Assembly: GCA_037126765.1 (NCBI GenBank)
Contig: JBBCBC010000031.1
Location: 5,279,638-5,343,637 of the forward strand
Source: Stenogyne calaminthoides
Lineage: Eukaryota > Streptophyta > Magnoliopsida > Lamiales > Lamiaceae
Length of the DNA stretch: 64,000 bases
Reading direction: 5' to 3'
Part shown: piece by piece, positions 34,971 to 46,399 of the stretch
How positions within the stretch are numbered: the first letter of the stretch is position 1
Layout: each line of letters opens with the position of its first letter
Notes under the pieces: model-generated
Database searches by the model: none
The model's input: only the letters and a program-made list of their open reading frames with translations
Told to the model about the DNA's origin: nothing
Translations under genes and position numbers: made by a program

Positions 34971-35674
34971 TTTTCTGAATGGGGTGTGATGAGATGTTGT
35001 AGAGCAGAGGCGATGTGACCTATTCTAGATGTACTTTTATTACCGTAGAAATAATACATAATATAATATATATAACACAAAATTAAGATTTCAACTGAGA
35101 TAAATATATGATATTAGATACATGTTTATGTATTTATTCTCACATTTTAAAGATGTTGATATTAATAGAATTTTTTTTTAAGATACGATATTATATTTAA
35201 TATTATATCTTATCAGTATATATTTGACCTAAAAATATTTTTCAAATTCAATTATTATTATTATTATTTATATAGTATACATAAATTAATAAATATAAAA
35301 ATATTATATTCAAAATGGAACCAAACTCGTCCTGGTGCAGAGCAACCCAAATAATGTGAACTATGGGCTGGTCGGTTGTAATATGTCATCCCTAAACTTA
35401 CATCATTACTAGTATAAAACACGCGTATAACGCAGGCTAGGAGGAAAAAAATATTATTATTTTTATGAATATCTTATAAAAATGGAAAATGAAATGTATA
35501 ATAAAAATATTTATAAAATAATGGCACTGATGTTATTTTAATTGTCTCCAAAAATGTGTTCTCCATTTATAAAACTCTCGTTTCAGCAAAAATTCACCTA
35601 CAAACTCATCAGTAGTGGTCAAATTCCGTAACTTATGAATATACATCAGTACTAAATAAAATAGTGGAACACCC
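34971..35674. other. AT-rich spacer before copia element B
   Basis: No gene recognised. The patch ACTAGTATAAAACACGCGTA near 35409 resembles ends of dispersed plant repeats, but no partner end was found. Confidence 0.45.
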
Positions 35675-37144
35675 TGTTGGGAAATTTATTAGTTTTGATG
35701 AAAGTTCAAAAACAGATGTAATTGGACCAGTCAGAGTTGTTAGTTGACTGATGATCTAGAGTTAGGACTAAGTTGACCAGTTGATAATGATTGTATAGAG
35801 CAACTGATGTAAAGATAGATATATCACACATTGAGGGGGAACTCAATGTGAGTAGTCTTCAGTTTAGGAAGTCAGAAGCGAAGATCATAGATGAAGATCA
35901 GAACACATCTGAAGACATGAAGAAAACGATAACAGACAGAAGACCAGATCAGTCTACATCAGAAGAAGTCAGTAAGTTGAGCTAAGACAACTTACACCTG
36001 ACGACTTCAAGATAAGCAGATCAGTTTCTACTGATCTGATCAGTTCAGAAGAGTTGATTCGAGAGAAACAACCTATGTCAAACAAAGTCGATCAGACATT
36101 AAGAATGAAGAGCTGCAAGTCTAGGATTCGTTGTACTTGTTAGCCAATGAAGGATCGACACACATGTACGGAACTGATAGGGTTCAGGGTGTGAAAGGCT
36201 TAAAGCTCAAAGGCTAGAAAGGACAATTGCACGCTTTCGGCCATGCCGGTTCTGAAGAACATCTAATCACCCCTGCAAACCTACCTAAAATAGACCTAGA
36301 TTCAAATTGCTCTCCAACGGCTCTTTGATTCAAGGCATATATATATGGGATCAAACTTTCTTAGTAATGTTACAGAAATTATACACAAGCTCAAGCTCAA
36401 GCAGTTTTCCGCACTAAGAACACTCAAACGAAGATTAATTTTCTAAGTGTTCATCCCATTTGTTCTTAGCTTTGAATACTTATCCTTTAGCTTTAGGCTA
36501 CCAGATACTAGGATAGTATTCCAGTTGGAACATTACAAATCTTATACCTAAACAAAAGTTAGGTTAAGTTTGTTATAGCAAGATTTCAGTCTAAGGTTTC
36601 TAGATCTGATTTCTAGGATTGTTTTGAGTGAGAACTCTTGAAACATCTGTTGGTTGTACTGTGTTGGACTAACACATTAAACTAAGTCCAGTTGGTTTAG
36701 TTGGTGCCCCGTTTGAAAGGAAGAGTGGACGTAGGACAAGTTGTCCGAACCACTATAAATCTTGCGTGGTTTATCTGCTTTACACTTACACACTACTTGT
36801 TTAAATCTGCATGCATTTACTTAGTCTGGATCAGATTTGCATCAAGCTGCTGATCTGATCATTGACTCTTTGTCATCTGATCAAAAACCAGATTACTAAG
36901 TATCTGATTTGAGAAATGGTTTTTCACACAGGTTAACTTATCTTCCGCACCATCAGTTAATCTGATAGATGCCTAACTGATCTGCCTTCAAGCGATCAGT
37001 AAGTTGGATATCAGTCCGTACTGATTCACTCGCACTCTGCTTAGGCAACTTGCATATTCACACCTGTTCTCACAAAAAGTTTTAGAAGTCTATTCACTCC
37101 TCCCCTCTAGACTTCTACCCTCACTAACCTATTCGGGACCTACA
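35675..37144 (+). repeat. 5' LTR of copia element B
   Basis: A 1470-bp LTR from TGTTGGGAAATTTATTAG to ...CGGGACCTACA. A hairpin-forming segment lies 152 bp from its start (35827-35850) and a TATA-like stretch (CATATATATATGGG) is near 36337. The preceding five bases are CACCC. Confidence 0.88.
35827..35850 (+). other. LTR hairpin, 9-bp stem and GGGGAA loop
   Basis: CACATTGAG, loop GGGGAA, CTCAATGTG. The same structure occurs at 42801-42826 and, on the other strand, at 56900-56926, with a compensatory C-G to T-A pair change. Confidence 0.85.
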
Positions 37145-37146
37145 AG

Positions 37147-37158
37147 TGGTATCAGAGC
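37147..37158 (+). other. primer-binding site of copia element B
   Basis: TGGTATCAGAGC, complementary to the 3' end of initiator tRNA-Met as in most plant copia elements. It starts two bases after the LTR end. Confidence 0.92.
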
Positions 37159-37278
37159 AGTGGTTCTTCCGACCACTAGCTTTGAATATCATCGGTTCTT
37201 GAGGAAGAACCTTTGTGGTCACTTGAACTGATCTTGAAAAACCGTTTAAAACTCATACTTTGCAAAACCATCACAAAC

Positions 37279-38490
37279 ATGGATAACACTTCAGGAATGC
37301 ATCATAATTTACCCATGTTTTCTGTTGATGAGTATGCAGATTGGTCTATCGACTGAGATTCTTGAGATAGGACCGATCATCATCTATCACTATAATCCAG
37401 CTGAAGCAGGAGATCCTACTCAACCAGTTGGAGCAAGGATCAGAAAGAATCCCTCTTTGATGGATGCCGATGAGAGGAAATTGTGCAATCTGGACTGTTG
37501 CCAGACATCTCATCATGAAGACTATGGATTCTACTACACGAGAAAAGGTGAAGTACCTGAAGACTGTTAAGGAAGTATGGGATACACTTGCTGAAATCTG
37601 CAAAGGAAATGACCAGATTAAGGACAGCAGATTGCAAGCTGAGCTGGTGATCTTTGAGAAACTTAAGATGCTACCGATTGAAACAGTTGATCAATTTGAT
37701 GCAAGGATCACTCGTGGAGTCAACCGACTTCGTGATCTAGGACGCGTAATGTCGAACAAAGATATCAACTACAAGATTCTAAGATCGCTGACCAAGAAAT
37801 GGGATACTAAAGTCACCGTGATCAAGGACTGTCAAGATATTGCTACCATGAAACCAAATGATCTTATCTTCAGTCTGAAAGCCCATGAGTTCGACCTGGT
37901 TGAGAGAGGTCAAGGATCAGATGATGTCCCTGCTGAAGCTACTGCAAGTTCTACTAAATCTGTTGCATTTCAGGCAAACAGTAGCAGTTCACAAATTGTT
38001 GAACCAGTTGAAAACATCACAGCCAGGCTGAACATATTGCACTACTAACAAGAAAGCTTGAACGAACAAATGTTCAGATGAGCAAATACATAAAGTTTTA
38101 CGATGACTATCGGCGAAGCAGAGGAAGAGATCGAAGATCTTCTGACATATCACAAGAGAGGTATTGTTCTTCAGCTGATAGGGATAACAGAAGAGATGAA
38201 CGAAAAGACGATCACAAAGAGGGAAGGAAAGATGATCGTAGAGAGGATCGCAAAGAGGACAGACGTGATGAGAGATCAGATAAGAGAAGTTCTGATTACA
38301 GACAAGGTGGAAAGTCTCCTAACAGATCTTACAGAAGAAATGATTCTCCCAACAGAGGAAGTTCTGGAGATTCAAGGGTTTGCTACAACTGTCAGAAACC
38401 AGGTCACTATAGTGCTGACTGCCCCGACCTGACTCCCAAGGAGAGAGAAGAAAAACGGAACAGAAGAGGAATCTTCTCTCGAATTTTTTA
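37279..38490 (+). pseudogene. gag of copia element B (UBN2-type with CCHC knuckle)
   Basis: The ATG at 37279 opens MDNTSGMHHNLPMFSVDEYA. The frame shifts near 37340-37470 and continues in the block at 37464-38048, with EVWDTLAEICKGNDQIKDSR, ILRSLTKKWDTKVTVI and DLIFSLKAHE, the UBN2 gag pattern. The last block (38078-38491) is strongly Arg/Asp/Lys-rich, with a CCHC knuckle CYNCQKPGHYSADC. At least two frame changes occur. Homologous to the gag at 44511-45640. Confidence 0.88.
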
Positions 38491-38704
38491 ATTCAATATT
38501 CATAAACTACTTAATGAAAATGTTCAAGTGACTTGCTTAAATAATAAAACACTAATACTAATTACGGAAATATAATAAATGTTAATAAATGACATTAATT
38601 ACTAATTTTCTAATTAAATCGTGATTATAATTAATAAAGATCTTCATCGTGATCTCATCTCCATCATTTTCTTCATAAAATATGACAACTCATTATTCTA
38701 CCAA
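38491..38704. other. short AT-rich segment between elements B and C
   Basis: Not similar to the Sirevirus gag/pol seen in element D and not part of the LTR of element C. Either the remains of pre-insertion DNA or a rearrangement junction. Confidence 0.4.
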
Positions 38705-40532
38705 TGTTGGGGAATTAATTGCCCGGACGGATGAATATTTAAATACAAATTTAATTCTAACAATTATTACTAGCATGAATTAATCCTATATTAATTCAAA
38801 TAATAATTCAACAACAAATCATGCATATAAACAATTCACGTAAATCCTACGCATGCGGAATTACTACGAGTTTACGTGAACTTACCTCTTGGAATGGCAA
38901 TGGTCTCGTCCATGAAAACACACCAAAAGACCTTCCCAAGTATTCCCTAGTCCTTGCTCGACAATCCGGTGGAAGGAAGCTCGCGAACAATTAACAAAAG
39001 GGAAAATAAAATTTGTTGCACCACCTTTGTGGATTTACTAATTTTTTCAGCACATCGAATTGTACTTGGGAATGAAACATTCATCCCCTATTTATAGAGG
39101 GGTGTTGGACGATTTTTTGGCATGGAATAGGGGGGAGAAAATCTTTTTCTTGATCTCCAAGAAATCTTGAATATATCTCCTATATTTTTTTCTCCATAAT
39201 TAAAATATTCCATAAAAATCTCAACTCCTCTTGTTATGGGAATTTTCTAAAATAATAGGAACAAGAAACCAAGATTTTGATCTTCTTGAATTTATGAGAT
39301 ATACTTGTATTTCAAGAAATACATATCTTCCATAATATCTTTTCAAGAAAATCAAGAAAATATCTTCCCTTTTATTTCAAAAATTTCGAAAATATCCATA
39401 TGAATAACCAAGTGGGAGATTTCTTGAATTTAATGAGATAATCTTGTATTCCAAGAATACATATCTTCATTCCATAACAAAATTCAAAGAAAATCTTTCT
39501 CCCCTTTTATTCATATTTTTCAAAAAATGAAGAAAAATAAGCAACAAAATTTATTTTATTTTTAAACACCTTTTTCAGTTATTGGACTTTATGTTGGGCT
39601 ACTTGGGGGCCCTTTAGGAGAATTAAGATTAGACCTTCCAATGGATCTTGAATTATCAATATTGAGCCACAATATTATTCAAGCCCATAAATATTAATTA
39701 ATCCCACTACATAATTAATATTGCACTATCCATCTTAACCCATATTACAGTTAATATGGCTCCCGATTATTATTTCTCGTGTTTAAGATTATCTAGCCCA
39801 TTAATTAATTCAAGCCACTGAAATAGCTTTCCATTAATTAATATCTTTTATCCTTGGTAAAGGAACAGTTCAACATTATTATCCATACCGGAAACTAGTT
39901 CCACTTGCAAGATTTGGTATGATAAAACATATGAACCTCCCAAGGGGGCAAATCGAACAAGCGTACTTGCACACGATTCTTCGTATTAAATCTTAGCAAT
40001 CACATGTGACCAATAATATTGCCCAAGATATAGAGTATTGAATCTCATTGATTCTCTTCCCGTAATAAGTCAAAGCAATAGTTACTAACCACACGCAATC
40101 CTATTTAAGGGATGAAGATTAAGAAATAACTAACCACTGAGGTCTAATTCTTCCTAGTTCAGTTCTGAAGAATTTGTCCTCCTGTAGGTCCTCTTCAGTG
40201 CATCAGTCATGCACTAGTGTAATCTTTTGGTCAAGACAAACCAATCTGAGCCTTCCACTTCAACCTTTCACGATGGATTATTCATTTCCATCTAGGTCGT
40301 GAATGGTGTACTTTTAGTTACAAGGGTCTGTTAATTTAATCTTCTGTGATCTGGTATCACTAAATTAACTACAATGTAACACGTACTATTTATTGAACAG
40401 TTATGCAGTAAATATATGTAACATTCGATGATATTTAAAGCATCAGTGATAAATAATTTATTTCAGTAAATAAGTCCGAAATTCAGTCTGATTATACAAA
40501 GTAAAAGCATACTTTCCAGTATAATCCCAATA
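38705..40532 (-). repeat. 3' LTR of copia element C
   Basis: A 1828-bp LTR. In element orientation it starts TATTGGGATTATAC (probably from TGTTGGG) and ends ...AATTCCCCAACA at 38705. A TATA-like CTATAAATAGGGGATG is present on the minus strand near 39090-39105. Its 3' half is also found in inverse orientation at 49750-50528. Confidence 0.82.
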
Positions 40533-40641
40533 ATCTCCCACTTATACTCAAAGTCTGCTTTAAGTATACTACAACATGTCTCGTGTAGTACGTGACAACT
40601 AATGTCACCTACACGAACCTAATAATGTCTCCCACTTATAC
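40533..40641 (-). other. polypurine tract region of copia element C, duplicated
   Basis: On the minus strand GTGGGAGAT directly precedes the LTR. The phrase CTTTGAGTATAAGTGGGAGA occurs twice, about 93 bases apart (ending near 40536 and 40629), so the purine tract and its upstream 11 bases are duplicated between the pol stop and the LTR. Confidence 0.75.
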
Positions 40642-42654
40642 TCAAAGCAGATTGACAACGGTCTTGACACACATTCCTTCCACATGTCTCTCGAATGTAT
40701 TCTGAGGCAGACCCTTTGTGAATGGATCAACTAGGTTATCTTCTGACGCGATCTTTGCCACCTCTATATCTCCTCTCTTAACGATTTCTCGTATAAGATG
40801 GTATTTCCTTTCAATGTTTTTGCTGGCCTTGTAGGCTCTTGGTTCCCTTGAATTTGCAACTGCTCCGGCATTGTCACAATAAACAGTGATTGTGCTGGGC
40901 AAATTCAGAACTACATCCAAGTCCACTAGGAAGTTCTTGAGCCAAACCGCTTCTTTCGCTGCCTCGCAATATTCGGCTTCCATGGTAGAATCTACGATGC
41001 ATTCCTGCTTAACACTTCTCCATGTCATGGCTCCTCCCCCCATGCAAAACACACTACCGGATGTAGATTTTCTGGAATCTAAGTCTGATTGGAAATCCGA
41101 GTCCGTTTAGCCGATGGGGATTAGACTATCTGACTGATAAACCAACATTCTATCCCGAGTTCTTTTCAGATACTTCAGAATATTTTTAACTGTCGTCCAA
41201 TGTTCCTTCCCCGGGTTATTTTGATATCTTGCCACCATGCCAACGACAAAGCAGATATCCGGTCTCGTACACAACATTGCATACATATGGCTTCCGATAG
41301 CCGAAGCATAAGGAATGTCTTTCATGTCATCTATCTCCTTTTGTGTCTTAGGGCACATTTCCTTGGATAGATGGATTTCATGCCTAAAAGGTACGAAGCC
41401 TTTCTTGGAATCCTGCATGCTAAATCGTTTCAAGACAGTGTCTATGTATGAAGCTTGCGTTAAGCCTATCATCCTTTTCTTGCGATCTCGAGTGATCTTG
41501 ATCCCAAGGATGTGCCCGGCTTCCCCTAAGTCTTTCATATCAAACTGTTTTGAAAGCCATGCCCTTACGTCTGATAACACCTTTACATCATTCCCGATGA
41601 GCAGAATGTCGTCTACGTATAGTACTAAGAATACCAATGCAGTTCCGACATGCTTTTTGTACACACAACTCGAACTCATTTTGATCAAACCCATAAGATT
41701 TTATAACATGATCAAAACATTGGTTCCAAGCTCTGGATGCATGTTTGAGTCCGTAAATGGACTTCATGAGCTTACAAACTAGGTGTTCTTGGCCCTTTTC
41801 AATGAAGCCTTGGGGTTGTTGCATATAGATTTCTTCATCAAGACTTCCGTTAAGGAAAGTTGTCTTGACATCCATTTGCTAGATTTCAAAATCGAGATGC
41901 GCAGCTATCGACAAGAGAATCCAGATGGACTTGAGCATTGCTACAGGTGAAAAGGTTTCCTCATAGTCGATCCCTTCTTTCTGAGTATAACCTTTCGCCA
42001 CAAGCCTTGCCTTGAAGGTTTCCACCTTTCCGTCCGGTCCCCTATTTCTCTTGTATACCCACTTGCAACTAATGGGTTTGACCCCATTAAGTGGTTCGAC
42101 TAGCTCCCACACTCTGTTATGATCCATATAACCCATTTCGGCTTTCATTGCCTTTTGCCAAGAAACCGCATCCTTGTCTTGGATCGGCTCATCATATGTC
42201 CATGGGTCTGATTCATCTTGTCCGGGAATCAAGTCTGAGGACTCTCCTATCCCCATGAATCTCTCGGGCTGTCTCACAACCCTCCCACTATTACGAGGTT
42301 CCGGTTGTGAAAGTGTGTCGTTTGGTATATCATCTTGTGCAGTTGGCAATGAGGTTAGCCCCCTTAGCTCACTTAAGGTAATCTAACTTCTGGGTCTTCT
42401 TTCGTTCATATAGTCTTCCTCCAAAAATCTAAAGTGGGTGCTTATTACCACCTTTTGATCTTCGGGACCATAGAACATACACCCTTTTTGTTCCTCGGGG
42501 TATCCTATAAACAACCTTAATTCTGATCGAGGATCCAATTTCCCGGCTTCCTTGTCCAACACGTAGGCCGGACACCCCCAAATTCTCATGTGTCTCAAAC
42601 TGGGCTTGCGCCCGGTCCACAATTCTTTGGGAGGTTTGGGAACCGATTTGGATG
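40642..42654 (-). pseudogene. copia pol: integrase end, reverse transcriptase, RNase H (element C)
   Basis: Blocks are in one frame except for a single shift. Integrase C-terminus: KSVPKPPKELWTGRKPSLRH and LRLFIGYPEEQKGCMFY. RT: CKWVYKRNRGPDGKVETFKA, YTQKEGIDYEETFSPVA, SIYGLKHASRAWNQCFD and the catalytic YVDD (VLYVDDILLIGND). RNase H: DSTMEAEYCEAAKEAVWLKN and VYCDNAGAVA, ending VDPFTKGLP. Breaks are stops at 42383-42385 (TAG), 41879-41881 (TAG, in place of the Trp before QMDVK) and 41107-41109 (TAA, in place of the Tyr before TDSD), plus one frameshift at about 41640-41690. It is otherwise nearly intact, so it looks younger than A or D. Lineage within copia not assigned. Confidence 0.92.
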
Positions 42655-42800
42655 TGTTGGAAAATCTGTATTTTAGTTTTGATGGAAGTTCCAAAACGGG
42701 TTGTAATAGGACCAGTCAGACCTGTTAGCTGACTGATGACTTAGAATCAGATTAAGATGACCAGCTGAAATGTATAGACAGCTGATGTAAAAGATAGGTC

Positions 42801-42826
42801 ACATATTGAGGGGGAACTCAATATGT
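42801..42826 (+). other. LTR hairpin, 10-bp stem and GGGGAA loop
   Basis: ACATATTGAG, loop GGGGAA, CTCAATATGT. Same position and loop as 35827-35850, with a compensating pair change in the stem. Confidence 0.85.
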
Positions 42827-42884
42827 ATAGGTCAGGTCGAAGTATCAGATGACCCAGATAAGGTCAGATGATCAGAAGACAAGA

Positions 42885-43090
42885 AGTCGAAGATCGGTGA
42901 AGGCGAAGATATCAAGACTCGGATGAACTCAAGGCTCGGAAAGAACACGAAGACTTCGGATGGACTTGAAGACTGGGGATGAACTTGAGGACTCGGATGG
43001 ACTTGAAGACTCGGATGAACACGAAGACTCAAGAAGAACACGAAGACTTCGAAGAACAAACTCAAGACTCGGTGGATGAATACACTGAGG
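42885..43090 (+). repeat. GAAGACTCGGATGAAC-type minisatellite in LTR D
   Basis: Diverged units of about 18-30 bp containing (A/G)AAGACT(T)CGGATG(G/A)AC and GAACACGAAGACT, repeated about eight times in the U3 region. Confidence 0.75.
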
Positions 43091-44510
43091 CTCAGAGACA
43101 CCTGAAGATCAAAAGACCTAAAGACCTACATTCAGTCAAGTCTGCGTATTGAGCTAAGACAATATGCATCAGAAGACTCAAACAAGGTAGACTGATCAGT
43201 TATCTGATCAAGTCAGCTCACACCTGGTGACAATCAAAATTATACACCAGATAAGACGAATCCTCTACAAAAGGAATATCAATAAATCTAACGGACAAAT
43301 TCTTGAAGTGTTAGCCTCATGATATCAAGGAGAAAGCGACACGTGCACATAAAGAGCTGACAATGATGGATTCGACGCTGCGGACAAAAACGGGGCTAAT
43401 CATGCCTAATCGAGCACGTCACAATCATATCCTACAACCTACCTAATATAGCTCGAAATTCAAATTGCTCTCCAACGGCTCTTTGATTTCGAGGTCTATA
43501 AAATGGGATCAATCTTCTTTTTAATAAAAACACGAACAATAGACACACAAGAAACGAGAAGATTGAGCAGATGAAAAAGAAGCAAAAAACTATAGCAAAA
43601 TCTCTGCTCGAAGAACACCATACTTGAAGATTATTCTTAGAGTGTTCATCCCATTTGTTCTTAGCAAGAAATCCTATCCACTAGCATTTTGGCTACCTAA
43701 AACACCAGGATAGATATCCAGTTGGAACCCTCAAACATTCTTTACCCAAACTCGAGTTAGGTTAAGTTTGTTACCGCAAGATTTAGACTAGGGATTCTAG
43801 TTTTCGATTTTTCTAGTTTGGTTGAGTGTGAACTTCGGTAAACATCTTTTCGGCCATCCCGTGAGGGAGATAAGTCCCTTGAGTTAAGATTGGTTAAGTT
43901 CGGTTAAGGTTCCCTGTGTTAAGGGAAGAGTGGGCGTAAAGCGGGTTTAAATGCGAACCACTATAAAAGTCTTGTGTGCATTTACTTGCTTTCCTTCTTT
44001 GCTTTACACTATTCACACTCTTTTGAGTTTAAAGCGCATACATATTCTAAGTTAAGCTCGATTGTGCACCAAGCAATGGATCGATCAAAGTTGACACCTT
44101 AGTCACCGGTTGAAACCCGACTTAAGAATCAATTAATAAAACCCGGTTTTTCACACGGGTTAAAACAAGCTTCCGCGACTCGGTTAGGACCGATAGATAT
44201 CAAATTGATCGCCCTCGGGCACTTTCGATAAGATTGAACATCGAGTTCCCTCTTGACTCCCAGCACTCGATCGAGTAACTCAAAAATCACACATGATCCA
44301 AGACGAAAAGTTTTGGAAGTCTATTCACCCTCCCGTCTAGACTTCCACCCACTAAAACCCATTCGGGACCTACAAGTGGTATCGAGGCGGTGGTTCTACG
44401 GATTAACGGCTTTGAGTATCATCGATTCTTGAGGAAGAATCTTTGTGGTCATTTGAGCAGATCTTGAAAACCGTTTTTCAAAACTCATTCGTTTTTCAAA
44501 ATCACTCAGC

Positions 44511-45640
44511 ATGGATAATACCTCTGGCATGTATCATGATTTGCCTAAGTTTTCAATTGATGAGTATGCAGATTGGGCTATATATATGTGCAACCATCTA
44601 GGATCGATAAGCGGCAGAATGATGGAAGTCATTGAACGAGGACCCATAATTTATATCACGACAACCCCAACGGATTTGGAGGAGATCCAGATTATGCACC
44701 GAAGTCTTGTACAAAAAGTCCAAATACGATGGATGCGAGAAGAAAAAAAAAGTCAGTATACTCTGGAGATACAATCGCCAGCATATAATCATGAAGACAA
44801 TGGATAAAGTCACAAAGGAGAAAATAAAGTATCTCAAAACCGCGAAACAAATGTGGGATACTCTTGCTGAGATATACGAAGGAAATGATCAGATCAAAGA
44901 CAGCCGACTACAAGCCGAACTGGTGAAGTTCGAAAAGCTAAAGATGTTGCCCAACGAGACCATCAACGAGCTCGATGGGAGGATCACCATGTCATAAATA
45001 AGCTCACGAGAACTTGGAAAGAGATGTCGGACAAAGATATCAACTACAAGATCTTAAGATCTCACCAAGAAATGGGACATGAAAGTTTACGGTAATCAAG
45101 GATTGCAAGACATTTCAAAAATGAAGCCGAGTAGCTTGTTCCTAAACCTTAAAGCCCACGAGTCTCTTTGAAGCCTCAACGTCTAAATCGATTCGTTTTA
45201 AAGCAACCAAATTGAATCAAAGGCCCGCAGAACTGTTGGAAACATAATGAGTCAAGCGAAACAGATCGCTACGCTACCGGGAAACTTGTAAGATCGAATA
45301 TTCAACTTGGTAATCTGCAGATTCTCTGAGAGACTATCAAGACAATGGAAGAAATAGGAGGCCAATCGACGGATCACTAGAAAGGCATGTGATCGATGAT
45401 CGAAGGGATCATAGAGAAGAAAAGAAAAGAGATGATCGGTCGGATGAGAGAAAAGATAACAGTCGATGAAGAAGTTGATTACCATCGAAAGGGAAGTCAC
45501 TTCGACAAATCCTACGGTGAGTGACTCTTTGGCAGAGGAAGTTTCGTAGATCGAGGATCATGCTTCAACTGCGAGAAACCAGTCATTCAAAGACCGATTG
45601 CCACGACGTTTCCCGAGAAAGAAGAAGCGGATCGTAAGAG
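44511..45640 (+). pseudogene. gag of copia element D
   Basis: The ATG at 44511 opens MDNTSGMYHDLPKFSIDEYA, homologous to element B gag. A UBN2-like block at 44796-44990 has QMWDTLAEIYEGNDQIKDSR. The zinc knuckle is damaged: CFNCEKPVIQRPIATT at about 45570-45600 keeps CX2C but has lost the GH and last Cys spacing. Many frameshifts occur. Confidence 0.85.
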
Positions 45641-46399
45641 AACAACGTGTCGAGATAGAAAAACCATGGTTGGCGACACATCCGGAATTGATGATTCCTA
45701 TCGCATTTCAAGATTACGGCTACTCATCTGTAGAGGACTTACGTCGATAGCGGTCTTTGTTGACTTCCACGAACATGAAGATCTTATATTCTCTTGGATG
45801 ATGATGAAGTCTCGCTTTGATGGCGGGAGGAGGACAAATCTGAGGTAACCTCCAAACCTACGCTTTTTCAATTTCCACATTGCTATTATTAGCTTTTTCT
45901 TTGGAGAGATTGACTGCTCTCTACTCGAGCAATTGCTTGATGATCTCTCCGAGCAAAGAGACACTATACAATAGTGGGGTTTGAAAATGACAAAAGCCAA
46001 GGATCGGAAATAATCACTTTGTTAAAGAGAATTTGTCGATAAAAGCTCTTGAATCAAATCGGTGAGACCCCTTCGAGAAGGTAATGGCCCGAGGAACTTA
46101 ACATTCGAAAGTTAAAACTTCGATCGGGAGAAGCGAGATCAAGGATCGACTAGCAATCAACAAAAGACAGTTCGATGATTTCAAAATCCTTCAAGCTAAA
46201 TTTGATGAGATATTCCACTACATGAGAGAGTCTAAAATCTCATCGAGGATAGTTTGCACAAGAAAATAGAGGTTTTCAAGAAATCATCAAAAACCGTTCA
46301 AGATATGAAAACCTATTTTTGAGCGCCGACTAACAAGAAGGGAATTGGGTATGAGAACCCTTCTACATCCTCAAAAGCCCAGTTTGATTCACTTCAGAA

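Larger units (their letters stand above)
35675..38490 (+). mobile_element. copia element B (Sirevirus-like), 5' LTR and gag only
   Basis: A 5' LTR, primer-binding site and gag are present, and then the similarity stops inside the region after the zinc knuckle at about 38468-38490. Pol and the 3' LTR of this copy are absent from the adjacent sequence. The LTR is closely related to the solo LTR at 55508-57075. Confidence 0.85.
38705..42654 (-). mobile_element. copia element C, minus strand, 3' part
   Basis: A 3' LTR (38705-40532), a polypurine tract and a pol region running leftwards from integrase to RNase H. At 42654 it is interrupted by the LTR of element D inside the integrase coding region. 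The upstream half (integrase core, gag, 5' LTR) is not found before the gap. Its LTR is unrelated to those of A, B and D. Confidence 0.88.
42655..44374 (+). repeat. 5' LTR of copia element D
   Basis: A 1720-bp LTR from TGTTGGAAAATCTG to ...CGGGACCTACA. TATAAAA lies at 43497-43503. It shares blocks with the LTR of element B (GACCAGTCAGA, the hairpin, and CAAATTGCTCTCCAACGG upstream of TATA). The following TGGTATCGAGGC (44377) is a damaged copy of the TGGTATCAGAGC primer site. Confidence 0.88.
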
